From: Ensifer adhaerens
Lineage (GTDB): Bacteria; Pseudomonadota; Alphaproteobacteria; Rhizobiales; Rhizobiaceae
DNA length: 64,000 bases
Reading direction: 5' to 3'
Assembly (NCBI RefSeq): GCF_013283195.1
Contig: NZ_JABEKT010000001.1
Coordinates: forward strand, 2,452,509 to 2,516,508
The first letter of the stretch is position 1; every line of letters starts with the position of its first letter. This document shows, piece by piece, positions 27,081-36,179 of this stretch. The notes below the pieces were generated by a model that was not told where the DNA came from, made no database searches, and saw only the letters and a program-made list of their open reading frames with translations. Made by a program: the position numbers and the translations under genes.

Positions 27081-28295
27081 ATGGCAAAGATCAAGGTCGC
27101 CAATCCGGTCGTCGAACTCGACGGCGACGAGATGACCCGCATCATCTGGCAGTTCATCAAGGACAAGCTGATCCATCCCTACCTCGACATCGACCTCGAG
27201 TATTATGACCTCGGCATGGAAAACCGCGACGCCACCGACGACCAGGTGACGATCGATGCTGCCAACGCCATCAAGAAGCACGGCGTCGGCGTCAAGTGCG
27301 CCACGATCACCCCGGACGAAGCCCGCGTCGAAGAGTTCAAGCTCAAGAAGATGTGGAAGTCGCCGAACGGCACGATCCGCAACATCCTCGGCGGCGTCAT
27401 CTTCCGCGAGCCGATCATCTGCAAGAACGTTCCCCGCCTGGTTCCCGGCTGGACCAAGCCGATCATCGTCGGCCGTCACGCCTTCGGTGACCAGTACCGC
27501 GCCACCGACTTCAAGTTCCCGGGCAAGGGCAAGCTGACGATGAAGTTCGTCGGCGAAGACGGCAAGGAAATCGAATACGACGTCTTCGACGCACCGTCGG
27601 CCGGCGTTGCCATGGGCATGTACAACCTCGACGACTCGATCACCGAATTCGCTCGCGCTTCGCTGAACTACGGCATCCAGCGCAAGGTTCCGGTCTACCT
27701 GTCGACCAAGAACACCATCCTCAAGGTCTATGACGGCCGCTTCAAGGACATCTTCCAGAAGGTGTTCGACGAAGAATTCGCCGACAAGTTCAAGGAACTG
27801 AAGATCTGGTACGAACACCGCCTGATCGACGACATGGTCGCATCGGCACTGAAGTGGTCCGGCGGCTACGTCTGGGCGTGCAAGAACTACGACGGCGACG
27901 TGCAGTCCGACATCGTTGCCCAGGGCTTTGGTTCGCTCGGCCTGATGACTTCGGTCCTGATGACGCCGGATGGCCAGACGGTCGAAGCAGAAGCCGCACA
28001 CGGCACCGTGACCCGCCACTACCGCCAGCACCAGAAGGGCGAGGAAACCTCGACCAACTCGATCGCCTCGATCTTCGCCTGGACCCGTGGCCTTGCCCAC
28101 CGTGCCAAGCTCGACGGCAATGCCGAACTCGCGCGCTTCTCCGAAACGCTCGAAAAGGTCTGCGTCGACACGGTCGAATCGGGCTTCATGACCAAGGACC
28201 TGGCGCTGCTCATCGGCCCCGACCAGCCGTGGCTCTCGACCACCGGCTTCCTCGACAAGATCGACGAGAACCTGCGTAAGGCAATGGCTGCCTAA
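27081..28295 (+). CDS. icd: NADP-dependent isocitrate dehydrogenase
   Basis: The 404-residue enzyme makes 2-oxoglutarate from isocitrate in the TCA cycle. Sequence blocks such as [22 protein letters not shown] and [11 protein letters not shown] are those of the eukaryote-like dimeric IDH class used by rhizobia, not the E. coli type. ATG at 27081 gives the expected N-terminus M-A-K-I-K-V; the open frame extends upstream to 26991 without similarity. Confidence 0.97.
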   Translation: MAKIKVANPVVELDGDEMTRIIWQFIKDKLIHPYLDIDLEYYDLGMENRDATDDQVTIDAANAIKKHGVGVKCATITPDEARVEEFKLKKMWKSPNGTIRNILGGVIFREPIICKNVPRLVPGWTKPIIVGRHAFGDQYRATDFKFPGKGKLTMKFVGEDGKEIEYDVFDAPSAGVAMGMYNLDDSITEFARASLNYGIQRKVPVYLSTKNTILKVYDGRFKDIFQKVFDEEFADKFKELKIWYEHRLIDDMVASALKWSGGYVWACKNYDGDVQSDIVAQGFGSLGLMTSVLMTPDGQTVEAEAAHGTVTRHYRQHQKGEETSTNSIASIFAWTRGLAHRAKLDGNAELARFSETLEKVCVDTVESGFMTKDLALLIGPDQPWLSTTGFLDKIDENLRKAMAA

Positions 28296-28312
28296 TAGGG
28301 CACCAGCGTCGA

Positions 28313-28897
28313 ATGGACGCGCGCCCTTCTCCGCGCACTGCCCTGACGATCGCTCGGATCGTCAGGGTCAACCACGCCGGTGAATTTGGCGCCATCCGCA
28401 TTTACTCCGCGCAGATTGCCGTTGCGCGGAGACTATTTCCCGACTGTGTTCCCATGCTCTCTGAGATGTTGAGGGACGAAATTGAGCACTGCTCGCTTTT
28501 CCGGGGCGCCATGCCGGCGCGAAACTCCCGCCCCTGTCGCGTCATGCAGTTTTGGAGTTTGGGCGGCTGGCTTCTCGGCTTCTCGACGGCACTGATGGGG
28601 CGACGCGGCATATGGGCGTGCACGGCCGCAGTCGAAGCCGCCGTGCATCGCCATCTCGACGACCAACTCCACTTTCTGTCAGGCAAGGATGAGGAGCTGC
28701 ACGCCCTCATCCTGTCAATTCGGGAGGAGGAACTGGCGCATCTCCAGCATGCTGAAGCTCAATTGATCCGCGAGGACATGCGCGTGAGGGCGCTTCGCGC
28801 CCTCATCTCTCTTTGCACTAATGTCCTGATCTGGCTTTCAACCTGGGGCGATTCCGTCCGTATGGCCAAGGCTTTGCGCCATGCGAGCGTTATTTGA
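28313..28897 (+). CDS. COQ7-type di-iron demethoxyubiquinone hydroxylase
   Basis: The 194-residue protein is a ferritin-like di-iron enzyme of the COQ7/CAT5 family, which performs a late ubiquinone hydroxylation. Ligands are visible: Glu24 in H-A-G-E, Glu56 and His59 in E-I-E-H, Glu108 in A-V-E-A-A-V, and Glu140/His143 in E-L-A-H. A hydrophobic stretch near residues 82-104 would contact the membrane. It starts 17 bp after icd and may be co-transcribed. Its end overlaps that of the convergent AraC gene by 8 bp. Confidence 0.85.
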   Translation: MDARPSPRTALTIARIVRVNHAGEFGAIRIYSAQIAVARRLFPDCVPMLSEMLRDEIEHCSLFRGAMPARNSRPCRVMQFWSLGGWLLGFSTALMGRRGIWACTAAVEAAVHRHLDDQLHFLSGKDEELHALILSIREEELAHLQHAEAQLIREDMRVRALRALISLCTNVLIWLSTWGDSVRMAKALRHASVI

Positions 28898-29741
28898 GCG
28901 GCAGATAGATCTCGGTCAAAAGCTCTGTCGGCGGCACGTCGCGCGGATTGTTGAGATATTTCTCGAACATCAGGCTGTCGCGCACCTCTCGGCCGGACTG
29001 CGGCAGCCACGTGCCGTAGAGCCATTGATAGGCCAAGGGCATGTCCGCATACGGCCCCTTGTGACGCAGGACGGCGTAACGTCCACCATCGAGTGTCTGC
29101 GGCGTCAGCGGTGCATCCGAGGGCAAATCCCCTTTGGCCGACACGCAGGCGAAGGAACGCAGCTTGTCTGTCGGCACCAGTTCCGGATCATCCAGGTAGA
29201 TGCCAATCATCTCCATGTCGGGCCTAAACAGGTTGCGCGAAAACAGCGTGCCGTAGAGGGTCTCGAACGCCTTGCCGATGCCCATGTAGGACCCGGTGTG
29301 GGCGACGCCGACGACGCCAAAACTATCGATTTCCTTGAGAGTGACTTCATACATGTCCGCAATTCCTTCCGATGAAGCGGTTTCGAAGGTTTTGTGGCTG
29401 CCCTCCCTCCGGTATCGCGCCGGCGGCAGTCCGTAGACTGCCTTGAAGGTGCGGTTGAAGGATTGAATATTGGGGTAGCCAGAGCGCTGCGCGATCGCAT
29501 CGACAGGAAGATCGGTTTGTACGAGATCGGCGGCGGCCTTCTGCAGCCGTAGCCGCTTGACCGTTGCCGCCAGTGTCTCGCCGTGAACGGCCCGGTAGAT
29601 CCGGTGCCAGTGGTGCGGCGACAGGCAGGCGATCTCAGCGAGCCGATCTAGATCGAGCTCTTCATTGAGATGGCCGTAAATATAGTCGCTCACCCTGTGC
29701 AGACGTCTCTCATAGGTCGCCCAGCTTGCCTGCTCGTCCAT
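28890..29741 (-). CDS. AraC-family regulator with GyrI-like domain
   Basis: The 283-residue protein has an N-terminal pair of helix-turn-helix motifs (about residues 15-110; the second has S-G-Y-P-N-I-Q-S-F-N-R-T-F-K) followed by a GyrI-like ligand-binding domain from about 128 to the end. This Rob/SoxS-like layout often senses small hydrophobic or cationic compounds. There is no obvious target next to it. The start codon at 29741 gives the complete first helix-turn-helix. Confidence 0.87.
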   Translation of the reverse strand: MDEQASWATYERRLHRVSDYIYGHLNEELDLDRLAEIACLSPHHWHRIYRAVHGETLAATVKRLRLQKAAADLVQTDLPVDAIAQRSGYPNIQSFNRTFKAVYGLPPARYRREGSHKTFETASSEGIADMYEVTLKEIDSFGVVGVAHTGSYMGIGKAFETLYGTLFSRNLFRPDMEMIGIYLDDPELVPTDKLRSFACVSAKGDLPSDAPLTPQTLDGGRYAVLRHKGPYADMPLAYQWLYGTWLPQSGREVRDSLMFEKYLNNPRDVPPTELLTEIYLPLK

Positions 29742-29854
29742 GCCGAACCTTTCGCGTTTTGCTCACGGATCGGTAGACCATAGCCGAGTTTGACAAATCC
29801 TGCGGAGTTTTACGGCGAGCGAATGCCGTTGGACCGACGGCCAGTCGCCACCAC

Positions 29855-29885
29855 AAAAAAAGGCGCCCGAACCGGACGCCTTTTT
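29855..29885 (-). terminator. alaS terminator
   Basis: AAAAAGGCG (29857-29865) pairs with CGCCTTTTT (29877-29885); an inner CCG/CGG extends the stem after one mismatch. It lies just downstream of the alaS stop. Confidence 0.85.
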
Positions 29886-29910
29886 CAAATTCCTGTGTGT
29901 GCGCCTGGTC

Positions 29911-32574
29911 TTAACCGGCCAGCGCCACAGCAACAGCCTCGATCGCTTCGGCTGCCTTCTCGCCGTCAGGGCCGCCAGCCTGCGCCATATCGGCGCGACC
30001 GCCGCCGCCCTTGCCGCCGAGAGCGGCGGAGGCGACACGCACCAGATCGACGGCGCTGACCTTGGAGGTCAGGTCGTCGGTCACAGCCACGACGGCACTT
30101 GCCTTTCCGTCACCGGAAACGCCGACAAAGGCGACGACGCCGGAGCCGAGGCTCTTCTTGCCGTCGTCCGCCAGGCTCTTCAGGTCCTTGGGCTCAACAC
30201 CGGAAACCACCTTGCCGAGGAAGCGCATGCCGGCGATGTCGCGGGCGGCATCGCTCGATCCCGCCTGACCGCCGCCACCGAGTGCCAGCTTCTTCTTGGC
30301 TTCGGTAAGCTCGCGCTCCAGCTTGCGGCGCTCGTCGAGAAGTGCCTCGACGCGACCGAGCACGTCGCCCGGCTGAACCTTGAGCGTGTTGGCAAGCGTC
30401 TTGACCCGCTCGTCCTGTTCGTTGAGGTAGGCACGGGCCGCCTCGCCCGTCAGCGCCTCGACGCGGCGTACGCCGGCGCCGACGGCGCTTTCGGAAACGA
30501 CGCGCACGAGGCCGATGTCACCGGTGGCCGACACGTGCGTGCCGCCGCAGAGTTCGACGGAATAGGGACGATTGGCCTTGGAGCCGTGGATGCCCTGGCC
30601 CATGGAGACGACACGCACTTCGTCGCCGTATTTTTCGCCGAACAGCGCCATCGCACCTTCGGCAATGGCATCGTCGACGCTCATCAGGCGGGTGGTGACC
30701 GGCGTGTTCTGGACGATGATCTCGTTTGCCATCTCCTCGACGATCTTCAGTTCCTCGGCCGACATCGGCTTCGGGTGCGAGACGTCGAAGCGCAGGCGCT
30801 CAGGTGCGACTAGCGAACCCTTCTGTGCCACATGAGTGCCGAGCACTTCGCGAAGCGCCTCATGCAGCAAATGGGTGGCGGAATGGTTGGCGCGCAGGCG
30901 CGAACGGCGGGCGTGGTCGACTTCGAGCTGCGCCGCATCGCCAGTCTTGATCGTGCCTTCGGCAACGACGCCGAAATGGACGAACAGCCCCTCGCCGCGC
31001 TTCTGCGTGTCGGTCACGGTTACCTTGCCGCCGTCGGTGGTGATCGTACCGGTGTCGCCCATCTGGCCGCCCGATTCGCCGTAGAACGGCGTCTGGTTGA
31101 GGACGATCTGGACGGTTTCACCCTTGGCGGCCGACTGTGCGACAGCGCCATCGCGCACGATCGCCTGGATCACGCCTTCGGCAATCTCTGTGTCGTAGCC
31201 GAGGAACTCGGTCGAGCCATGCTTTTCGCGCAGCTCGAACCAGATGGTTTCGGTTGCCGCTTCACCGGACCCCGACCAGCTCGCACGGGCCTCGGCCTTC
31301 TGGCGCTGCATGGCGGTCGTGAAGGCGTCGGTATCGACGGAAATGCCCTTGGCGCGCAGGGCGTCCTGGGTCAGGTCGAGCGGGAAGCCATAGGTGTCGT
31401 AGAGCTTGAAGGCGGTTTCGCCGTTGAACTGGTCGCCTTCGGAAAGGTCGGCCGAGGCTTCGGAAAGCAGGTTCAGGCCGCGCTCCAACGTCTTGCGGAA
31501 GCGCGTTTCCTCGAGCTTCAGCGTCTCGGAAATCAGCGCTTCGGCGCGCATCAGTTCCGGATAGGCACGGCCCATCTGGCCGACCAGCGCCGGCAGCAGC
31601 TTCCACATCAGGGGATCGCGGGCGCCGAGCAACTGCGCATGGCGCATGGCGCGGCGCATGATGCGGCGAAGAACGTAGCCGCGGCCCTCGTTCGACGGCA
31701 GAACGCCGTCGGCGATCAGGAACGCGGACGAACGCAGATGGTCGGCAATGACGCGGTGGCTGGCGCGCTGGTCGCCCTCTGCCTTGACGCCTGTTGCCTC
31801 TTCGGAGGCTGCGATCAGCGCGCGGAAGAGATCGATGTCGTAATTGTCGTGCTGGCCCTGCAGGACGGCTGCCAGGCGCTCAAGCCCCATGCCGGTGTCG
31901 ATCGACGGACGCGGCAGGTTGACCCGCTCTTCCTTGGTGATCTGCTCGTACTGCATGAAGACGAGGTTCCAGATCTCGATGAAGCGGTCACCGTCCTCAT
32001 CGGCAGAGCCAGGAGGTCCGCCCCAGATCTTGTCGCCGTGGTCGTAGAAGATTTCAGAACAGGGACCGCACGGGCCGGTATCGCCCATGGCCCAGAAATT
32101 GTCGCTGGTCGGAATGCGGATGATGCGGTCTTCGGTGAGGCCGGCGATCTTCTTCCAGAGGTCAAAGGCCTCGTCGTCGGTGTGATAGACCGTCACCAGC
32201 AGGCGCTTGGCGTCGAGGCCGTACTCCTTGGTGATCAGGTTCCAGGCAAGCTCGATGGCGTTCTCCTTGAAGTAATCGCCAAAGGAGAAGTTGCCGAGCA
32301 TTTCGAAGAAGGTGTGGTGGCGGGCCGTATATCCGACATTGTCGAGGTCGTTGTGCTTGCCGCCGGCACGCACGCATTTCTGCGCGGTCACGGCCGTCGA
32401 ATAGGGACGCTGCTCCAGCCCGGTGAAGACGTTCTTGAACTGCACCATGCCGGCATTGGTGAACATCAGTGTCGGGTCGTTGCGCGGCACCAACGGGCTC
32501 GACGACACCACCTCGTGACCATTCCTGCGGAAATAGTCGAGAAACGTCGACCGGATTTCATTCACGCCGCTCAT
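29911..32574 (-). CDS. alaS: Alanyl-tRNA synthetase
   Basis: The 887-residue class II synthetase charges tRNA-Ala and proofreads mischarged serine and glycine. The catalytic domain covers the first 450 residues (motif 1 near F-F-R-R-N-G-H, motif 2 [11 protein letters not shown]). The editing domain has the zinc-binding H-x-x-x-H in S-A-T-H-L-L-H and C-G-G-T-H. The C-terminal coiled part includes a glycine-rich C-Ala domain. It sits immediately downstream of recA, a common order in alphaproteobacteria; separate terminators show separate transcripts. Confidence 0.98.
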   Translation of the reverse strand: MSGVNEIRSTFLDYFRRNGHEVVSSSPLVPRNDPTLMFTNAGMVQFKNVFTGLEQRPYSTAVTAQKCVRAGGKHNDLDNVGYTARHHTFFEMLGNFSFGDYFKENAIELAWNLITKEYGLDAKRLLVTVYHTDDEAFDLWKKIAGLTEDRIIRIPTSDNFWAMGDTGPCGPCSEIFYDHGDKIWGGPPGSADEDGDRFIEIWNLVFMQYEQITKEERVNLPRPSIDTGMGLERLAAVLQGQHDNYDIDLFRALIAASEEATGVKAEGDQRASHRVIADHLRSSAFLIADGVLPSNEGRGYVLRRIMRRAMRHAQLLGARDPLMWKLLPALVGQMGRAYPELMRAEALISETLKLEETRFRKTLERGLNLLSEASADLSEGDQFNGETAFKLYDTYGFPLDLTQDALRAKGISVDTDAFTTAMQRQKAEARASWSGSGEAATETIWFELREKHGSTEFLGYDTEIAEGVIQAIVRDGAVAQSAAKGETVQIVLNQTPFYGESGGQMGDTGTITTDGGKVTVTDTQKRGEGLFVHFGVVAEGTIKTGDAAQLEVDHARRSRLRANHSATHLLHEALREVLGTHVAQKGSLVAPERLRFDVSHPKPMSAEELKIVEEMANEIIVQNTPVTTRLMSVDDAIAEGAMALFGEKYGDEVRVVSMGQGIHGSKANRPYSVELCGGTHVSATGDIGLVRVVSESAVGAGVRRVEALTGEAARAYLNEQDERVKTLANTLKVQPGDVLGRVEALLDERRKLERELTEAKKKLALGGGGQAGSSDAARDIAGMRFLGKVVSGVEPKDLKSLADDGKKSLGSGVVAFVGVSGDGKASAVVAVTDDLTSKVSAVDLVRVASAALGGKGGGGRADMAQAGGPDGEKAAEAIEAVAVALAG

Positions 32575-32744
32575 CTTGCGTCCTATCTGTGCACCAATTC
32601 AGGCCCAAGCCCCGGCATTTGCCGTGCCCCTTGCCGTTGTCCTTCAACCCCACAGCCATCGTCGACGGCTGCGCCCTCCAACGCCCTCGGTCGCCGGAAC
32701 CACAGGCTTTTATCGTTCGCGTATCATGCTGTCCAGACGGCAAC

Positions 32745-32778
32745 AAAAAACCGGCCGCCAATGATGGCGACCGGTTTT
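32745..32778 (-). terminator. recA terminator
   Basis: AAAACCGG (32747-32754) pairs with CCGGTTTT (32771-32778), and CGCCA pairs with TGGCG inside it, around an ATGA loop; on the minus strand a T run follows. Confidence 0.88.
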
Positions 32779-32803
32779 GAATGTATGAAGCCTGGCTTGC
32801 CGA

Positions 32804-33892
32804 TTATGCTTCGGCAGCGTCGTCGCCGTCATCAGGTTCCGGACCGCCATTCTCCAGGAAACGGTCGGCGATCAGGCCGGCGTTCTGGCGCAGAGCCGTC
32901 TCGATCTCGCGCGAAAGATCCGGGTTGTCCCTGAGGAACGACTTGGCATTCTCGCGGCCCTGCCCGAGGCGCTGGCTGTTATAGGAGAACCAGGCGCCGG
33001 ACTTCTCGACGATGCCGGCCTTGACGCCGAGGTCGACGAGTTCGCCGGTCTTGGACACGCCTTCGCCATACATGATGTCGAATTCGACCTGCTTGAAGGG
33101 AGGCGCCATCTTGTTCTTGACGACCTTGACGCGCGTCTGGTTGCCGACGACCTCTTCGCGCTCCTTGACGGAGCCGATGCGGCGGATGTCAAGTCGAACC
33201 GAGGCGTAGAACTTCAGCGCGTTACCGCCCGTCGTCGTTTCCGGAGAACCGAACATGACGCCGATCTTCATGCGGATCTGGTTGATGAAGACGACCATGC
33301 AGTTCGACTTCGAAATCGAAGCCGTCAGCTTGCGCAGAGCCTGGCTCATCAGGCGGGCCTGCATGCCCGGCAGGCTGTCGCCCATTTCGCCCTCGATTTC
33401 CGCGCGCGGCACGAGCGCTGCAACGGAGTCGATGACGAGAACGTCGATCGCACCGGAGCGCACCAGCGTATCGGTGATTTCGAGTGCCTGTTCGCCGGTA
33501 TCGGGCTGTGAGATCAGGAGGTTTTCGAGGTCAACACCCAGCTTGCGCGCATAAACCGGGTCGAGTGCATGTTCAGCGTCGACGAAAGCGCAGATGCCAC
33601 CCTTCTTCTGTGCTTCGGCGATCGTCTGCAATGCGAGCGTCGTCTTGCCCGAGCTTTCCGGGCCATAGATTTCAATGATACGGCCCTTCGGCAGGCCGCC
33701 AATGCCGAGCGCGATGTCCAGGCTGAGAGAGCCGGTCGAAACCGTCTCGATCTCGATGATGCTGTCCTTCCCACCGAGCTTCATGATCGATCCCTTGCCG
33801 AACGACCGTTCGATCTGGGAAAGTGCCGCTTCAAGTGCCTTGCTTTTGTCCACCGATTTGTCCTCTACGAGCCGCAAAGAGTTTTGTGCCAT
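32804..33892 (-). CDS. recA: Recombinase RecA
   Basis: The 362-residue RecA drives homologous recombination and triggers LexA cleavage in the SOS response. The Walker A motif G-P-E-S-S-G-K-T is at residues 77-84, followed by the M-S-Q-A-L-R-K-L and N-Q-I-R-M-K-I-G loops. The ATG at 33892 has an AGGTGG ribosome-binding site; the upstream in-frame extension is not RecA-like. The tail is acidic (D-D-G-D-D-A-A-E-A), as is usual. Two SOS-type motifs lie 80-142 bp upstream. Confidence 0.98.
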   Translation of the reverse strand: MAQNSLRLVEDKSVDKSKALEAALSQIERSFGKGSIMKLGGKDSIIEIETVSTGSLSLDIALGIGGLPKGRIIEIYGPESSGKTTLALQTIAEAQKKGGICAFVDAEHALDPVYARKLGVDLENLLISQPDTGEQALEITDTLVRSGAIDVLVIDSVAALVPRAEIEGEMGDSLPGMQARLMSQALRKLTASISKSNCMVVFINQIRMKIGVMFGSPETTTGGNALKFYASVRLDIRRIGSVKEREEVVGNQTRVKVVKNKMAPPFKQVEFDIMYGEGVSKTGELVDLGVKAGIVEKSGAWFSYNSQRLGQGRENAKSFLRDNPDLSREIETALRQNAGLIADRFLENGGPEPDDGDDAAEA

Positions 33893-33971
33893 TTGGTCCA
33901 CCTTTAGGTTATTGAAGCTACCGAGGCAATGAAGCCGCCGCACGAGTTTTTGTACATGTTTTGTTCCTCTT

Positions 33972-33988
33972 TTGCAAGGGCGGGTCAA
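33972..33988 (-). promoter_or_regulatory. recA operator of the TTG-N11-CAA type
   Basis: On the minus strand the sequence reads TTG, eleven bases, CAA. This is the operator pattern reported for Rhizobium etli recA. It overlaps a TTGACC element that can serve as the -35 box. Confidence 0.5.
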
Positions 33989-34019
33989 GACGTTGAAAAA
34001 TAGGAATTATTCGGATTGT

Positions 34020-34034
34020 GTTCGATTCATGTTC
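34020..34034. promoter_or_regulatory. Alphaproteobacterial SOS box (GTTC-N7-GTTC)
   Basis: Two exact GTTC direct repeats are separated by seven bases, the LexA-binding consensus of alphaproteobacteria. It lies 128 bp upstream of the recA start and about 100 bp from the divergent PfkB gene. Confidence 0.6.
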
Positions 34035-34131
34035 ACGCTTTGAGGTGTAATTTTCCCGGCAAGACCTGGAACACCTTGAGATGATGAACGCTCCCGATCC
34101 GATTCGCCTGAGAGACAGCAGAGGAACATTC

Positions 34132-35079
34132 ATGACGGAAGGCGAAATCGCGGTCTTTGGCGGCGCCCATATCGACAGGCGCGGCAGAATTAGTGGCGCG
34201 ACCGCACCGGGCTCGAGCAATCCGGGCACCTGGTTCGAAGAGGCCGGCGGTGGTGGCTTCAACGCTGCCCGCAATCTGGCGCGCCTGGGCCATAGTGTGA
34301 GAATGGTCAGCACCCGCGGCGGTGACGCCGCCGGGGAGATGGTCACGGCAGCGGCCGCTGCTGCCGGCGTCATCGACACGCCCCTCACCTTTCTCGACCG
34401 CCAGACGCCGAGCTACACAGCGATCATCGAGAATGACGGCAACCTGGTGATCGCGCTTGCCGACATGGATCTCTACCGGCTGTTCTCGCCGCGCCAATTG
34501 CAGCGGCGCGCCTTGCGCGACGCGATCGCTGACAGCCGGCTGGTGCTGACAGATGCGAACCTGCCGGAAGAAACGATTGCCGCTCTCGTTGAGACGGCTT
34601 CGGCCGACGGGCGGATCGTGGCCGGCATTGCCGTATCGCCGGCAAAAGTGGTTCGCTTCCTGCCTGCTCTCTCCAACCTCGGATTCCTGTTCATGAACGA
34701 GGCCGAGGCGCGGGCGCTGACCGGAAAGGATTGCCCGGATGCCGAGGGCTGGCCGCCGCTCCTGCGCGCTGCCGGGCTCAACGGTGGTGTCGTTACCCGC
34801 GGCGGTCGGGCGGTCGTTGCCTTCGATCGCAATTCTGTCTGTGTCGCGACGCCACCGGCCTTGCCTGCACTTGCCGATGTCACCGGCGCCGGCGATGCCC
34901 TGGCGTCGGGTTTCCTCGCGGCGCGCTTGGCTGGCCACGGGCTCGATGAATGCCTCAGGCACGGCATGGCCGCTGCCGGCATTACCCTGCTCTCGCCTCT
35001 GGCCGCGTCGGAACAAATGTCGCAGGCCAATCTTGAACAGGCGCTTGCCCTTGTGCCGGCACCTCAAATGCTGGCATGA
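34132..35079 (+). CDS. psuK: PfkB-family kinase, probable pseudouridine kinase
   Basis: A 315-residue ribokinase-like kinase. The G-G-G-G-F-N-A-A-R-N-L-A-R-L-G motif near residue 40 and the catalytic D-V-T-G-A-G-D-A at 249-256 (Asp255) are PfkB signatures. The substrate is inferred from the neighbour psuG, 31 bp downstream: the pair would phosphorylate pseudouridine and then split it to uracil and ribose 5-phosphate. The ATG at 34132 has a GAGGAA site; an ATG at 34081 would add 17 unconserved residues. Confidence 0.82.
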   Translation: MTEGEIAVFGGAHIDRRGRISGATAPGSSNPGTWFEEAGGGGFNAARNLARLGHSVRMVSTRGGDAAGEMVTAAAAAAGVIDTPLTFLDRQTPSYTAIIENDGNLVIALADMDLYRLFSPRQLQRRALRDAIADSRLVLTDANLPEETIAALVETASADGRIVAGIAVSPAKVVRFLPALSNLGFLFMNEAEARALTGKDCPDAEGWPPLLRAAGLNGGVVTRGGRAVVAFDRNSVCVATPPALPALADVTGAGDALASGFLAARLAGHGLDECLRHGMAAAGITLLSPLAASEQMSQANLEQALALVPAPQMLA

Positions 35080-35110
35080 ACGCCGCCAGCCGAACTCCCA
35101 AGGAAAAACC

Positions 35111-36040
35111 ATGACCAAACCCGCTTCCCCCTCCCTGCCGATGCAATATTCCGACGAGGTTGCAGCCGCCAAGGCGCGTGGCGCGCCGATTGTGGCACTG
35201 GAATCGACCATCATCACCCATGGCATGCCCTACCCGGGCAACCTCAACATGGCTCGCAGCGTCGAAGCGATCATTCGCGAGCAGGGCGCCGTCCCGGCAA
35301 CCATCGCCGTGATCCATGGCGTTCTGCATATCGGCCTTGATGATGCCAAGCTCGTTGAACTGGCACAAACGGAAGGCGCGATGAAGGTCTCGCGCGCCGA
35401 TCTCGCCTTTGCGATCGCCGAGCGTCGTACCGGCGCGACCACCGTTGCCGCCACAATGATTGCCGCTGCCCGCGCCGGCATCCACGTCTTTGCGACCGGC
35501 GGCATCGGCGGCGTGCACCGTGGCGCCGAGCTGAGCTTCGACATTTCCGCCGACCTCGAAGAACTGGCCCGCACGGCCGTGATCGTCGTTTGCGCCGGAG
35601 CCAAGGCCATCCTCGACATTCCAAAGACGCTTGAAGTGCTGGAAACCCGCGGCGTGCCGGTCGTCACTTACGACAGCGACGTCTTCCCGGCCTTCTGGTC
35701 GCGCGATTCTGGCCTCAAGAGCCCGCTGATGCTGAACAGCCCGGCGGCGATCGCCAACTTCCAGAACATGCGCGAGCAGCTCGGCGTCGATGGCGGCATG
35801 TTGATTGCCAACCCGGTTCCCGCTGAAAGCGAGATCCCGCGTGAGGAGATGGAAATCTATATCGCCCGCGCGATCGACAACGCCGAACGCGACGACGTCA
35901 CCGGCAAGGCCGTGACCCCCTACCTGCTCGACAATCTCTTCCACCTGACCGAGGGCCGCAGCCTCGAAACCAACATCGCGTTGGTCGAGAACAATGCCCG
36001 CCTCGCCGGTGAAATCGCTGTGGCGCTCACCGCGAAGTAA
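35111..36040 (+). CDS. psuG: Pseudouridine-5'-phosphate glycosidase
   Basis: The 309-residue PsuG (IndA family) cleaves the C-glycosidic bond of pseudouridine 5'-phosphate. Diagnostic stretches are A-L-E-S-T-I-I-T-H-G-M-P near residue 30, the K-V-S-R-A-D-L catalytic lysine block, A-T-G-G-I-G-G-V-H-R and T-Y-D-S-D-V-F-P-A-F. The ATG at 35111 has an AAGGA site. It is part of the two-gene pseudouridine operon and is followed by a terminator. Confidence 0.95.
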   Translation: MTKPASPSLPMQYSDEVAAAKARGAPIVALESTIITHGMPYPGNLNMARSVEAIIREQGAVPATIAVIHGVLHIGLDDAKLVELAQTEGAMKVSRADLAFAIAERRTGATTVAATMIAAARAGIHVFATGGIGGVHRGAELSFDISADLEELARTAVIVVCAGAKAILDIPKTLEVLETRGVPVVTYDSDVFPAFWSRDSGLKSPLMLNSPAAIANFQNMREQLGVDGGMLIANPVPAESEIPREEMEIYIARAIDNAERDDVTGKAVTPYLLDNLFHLTEGRSLETNIALVENNARLAGEIAVALTAK

Positions 36041-36120
36041 GAGCGCTATTCGGGTTGGAGCGCCGCCGCTCCAACCGGGATCGCAGAAGCGCTATTTCCT
36101 GGAAATGCTCTCGACGACAA

Positions 36121-36154
36121 AAAGAAAGCCCGGCGCGGAAACGTCGGGCTTTTT
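36121..36154. terminator. Bidirectional terminator between psuG and cckA
   Basis: AAAGCCCG (36125-36132) pairs with CGGGCTTT (36145-36152) and a T run follows. The genes on either side are convergent. Confidence 0.82.
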
Positions 36155-36179
36155 GCTGGAGCACAGGCCGGCAACGACC

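Noticed and set aside
30832-32934. 700-residue plus-strand frame opposite alaS
   Set aside because: Shadow of alaS; Arg/His/Gly-rich composition with no family similarity.
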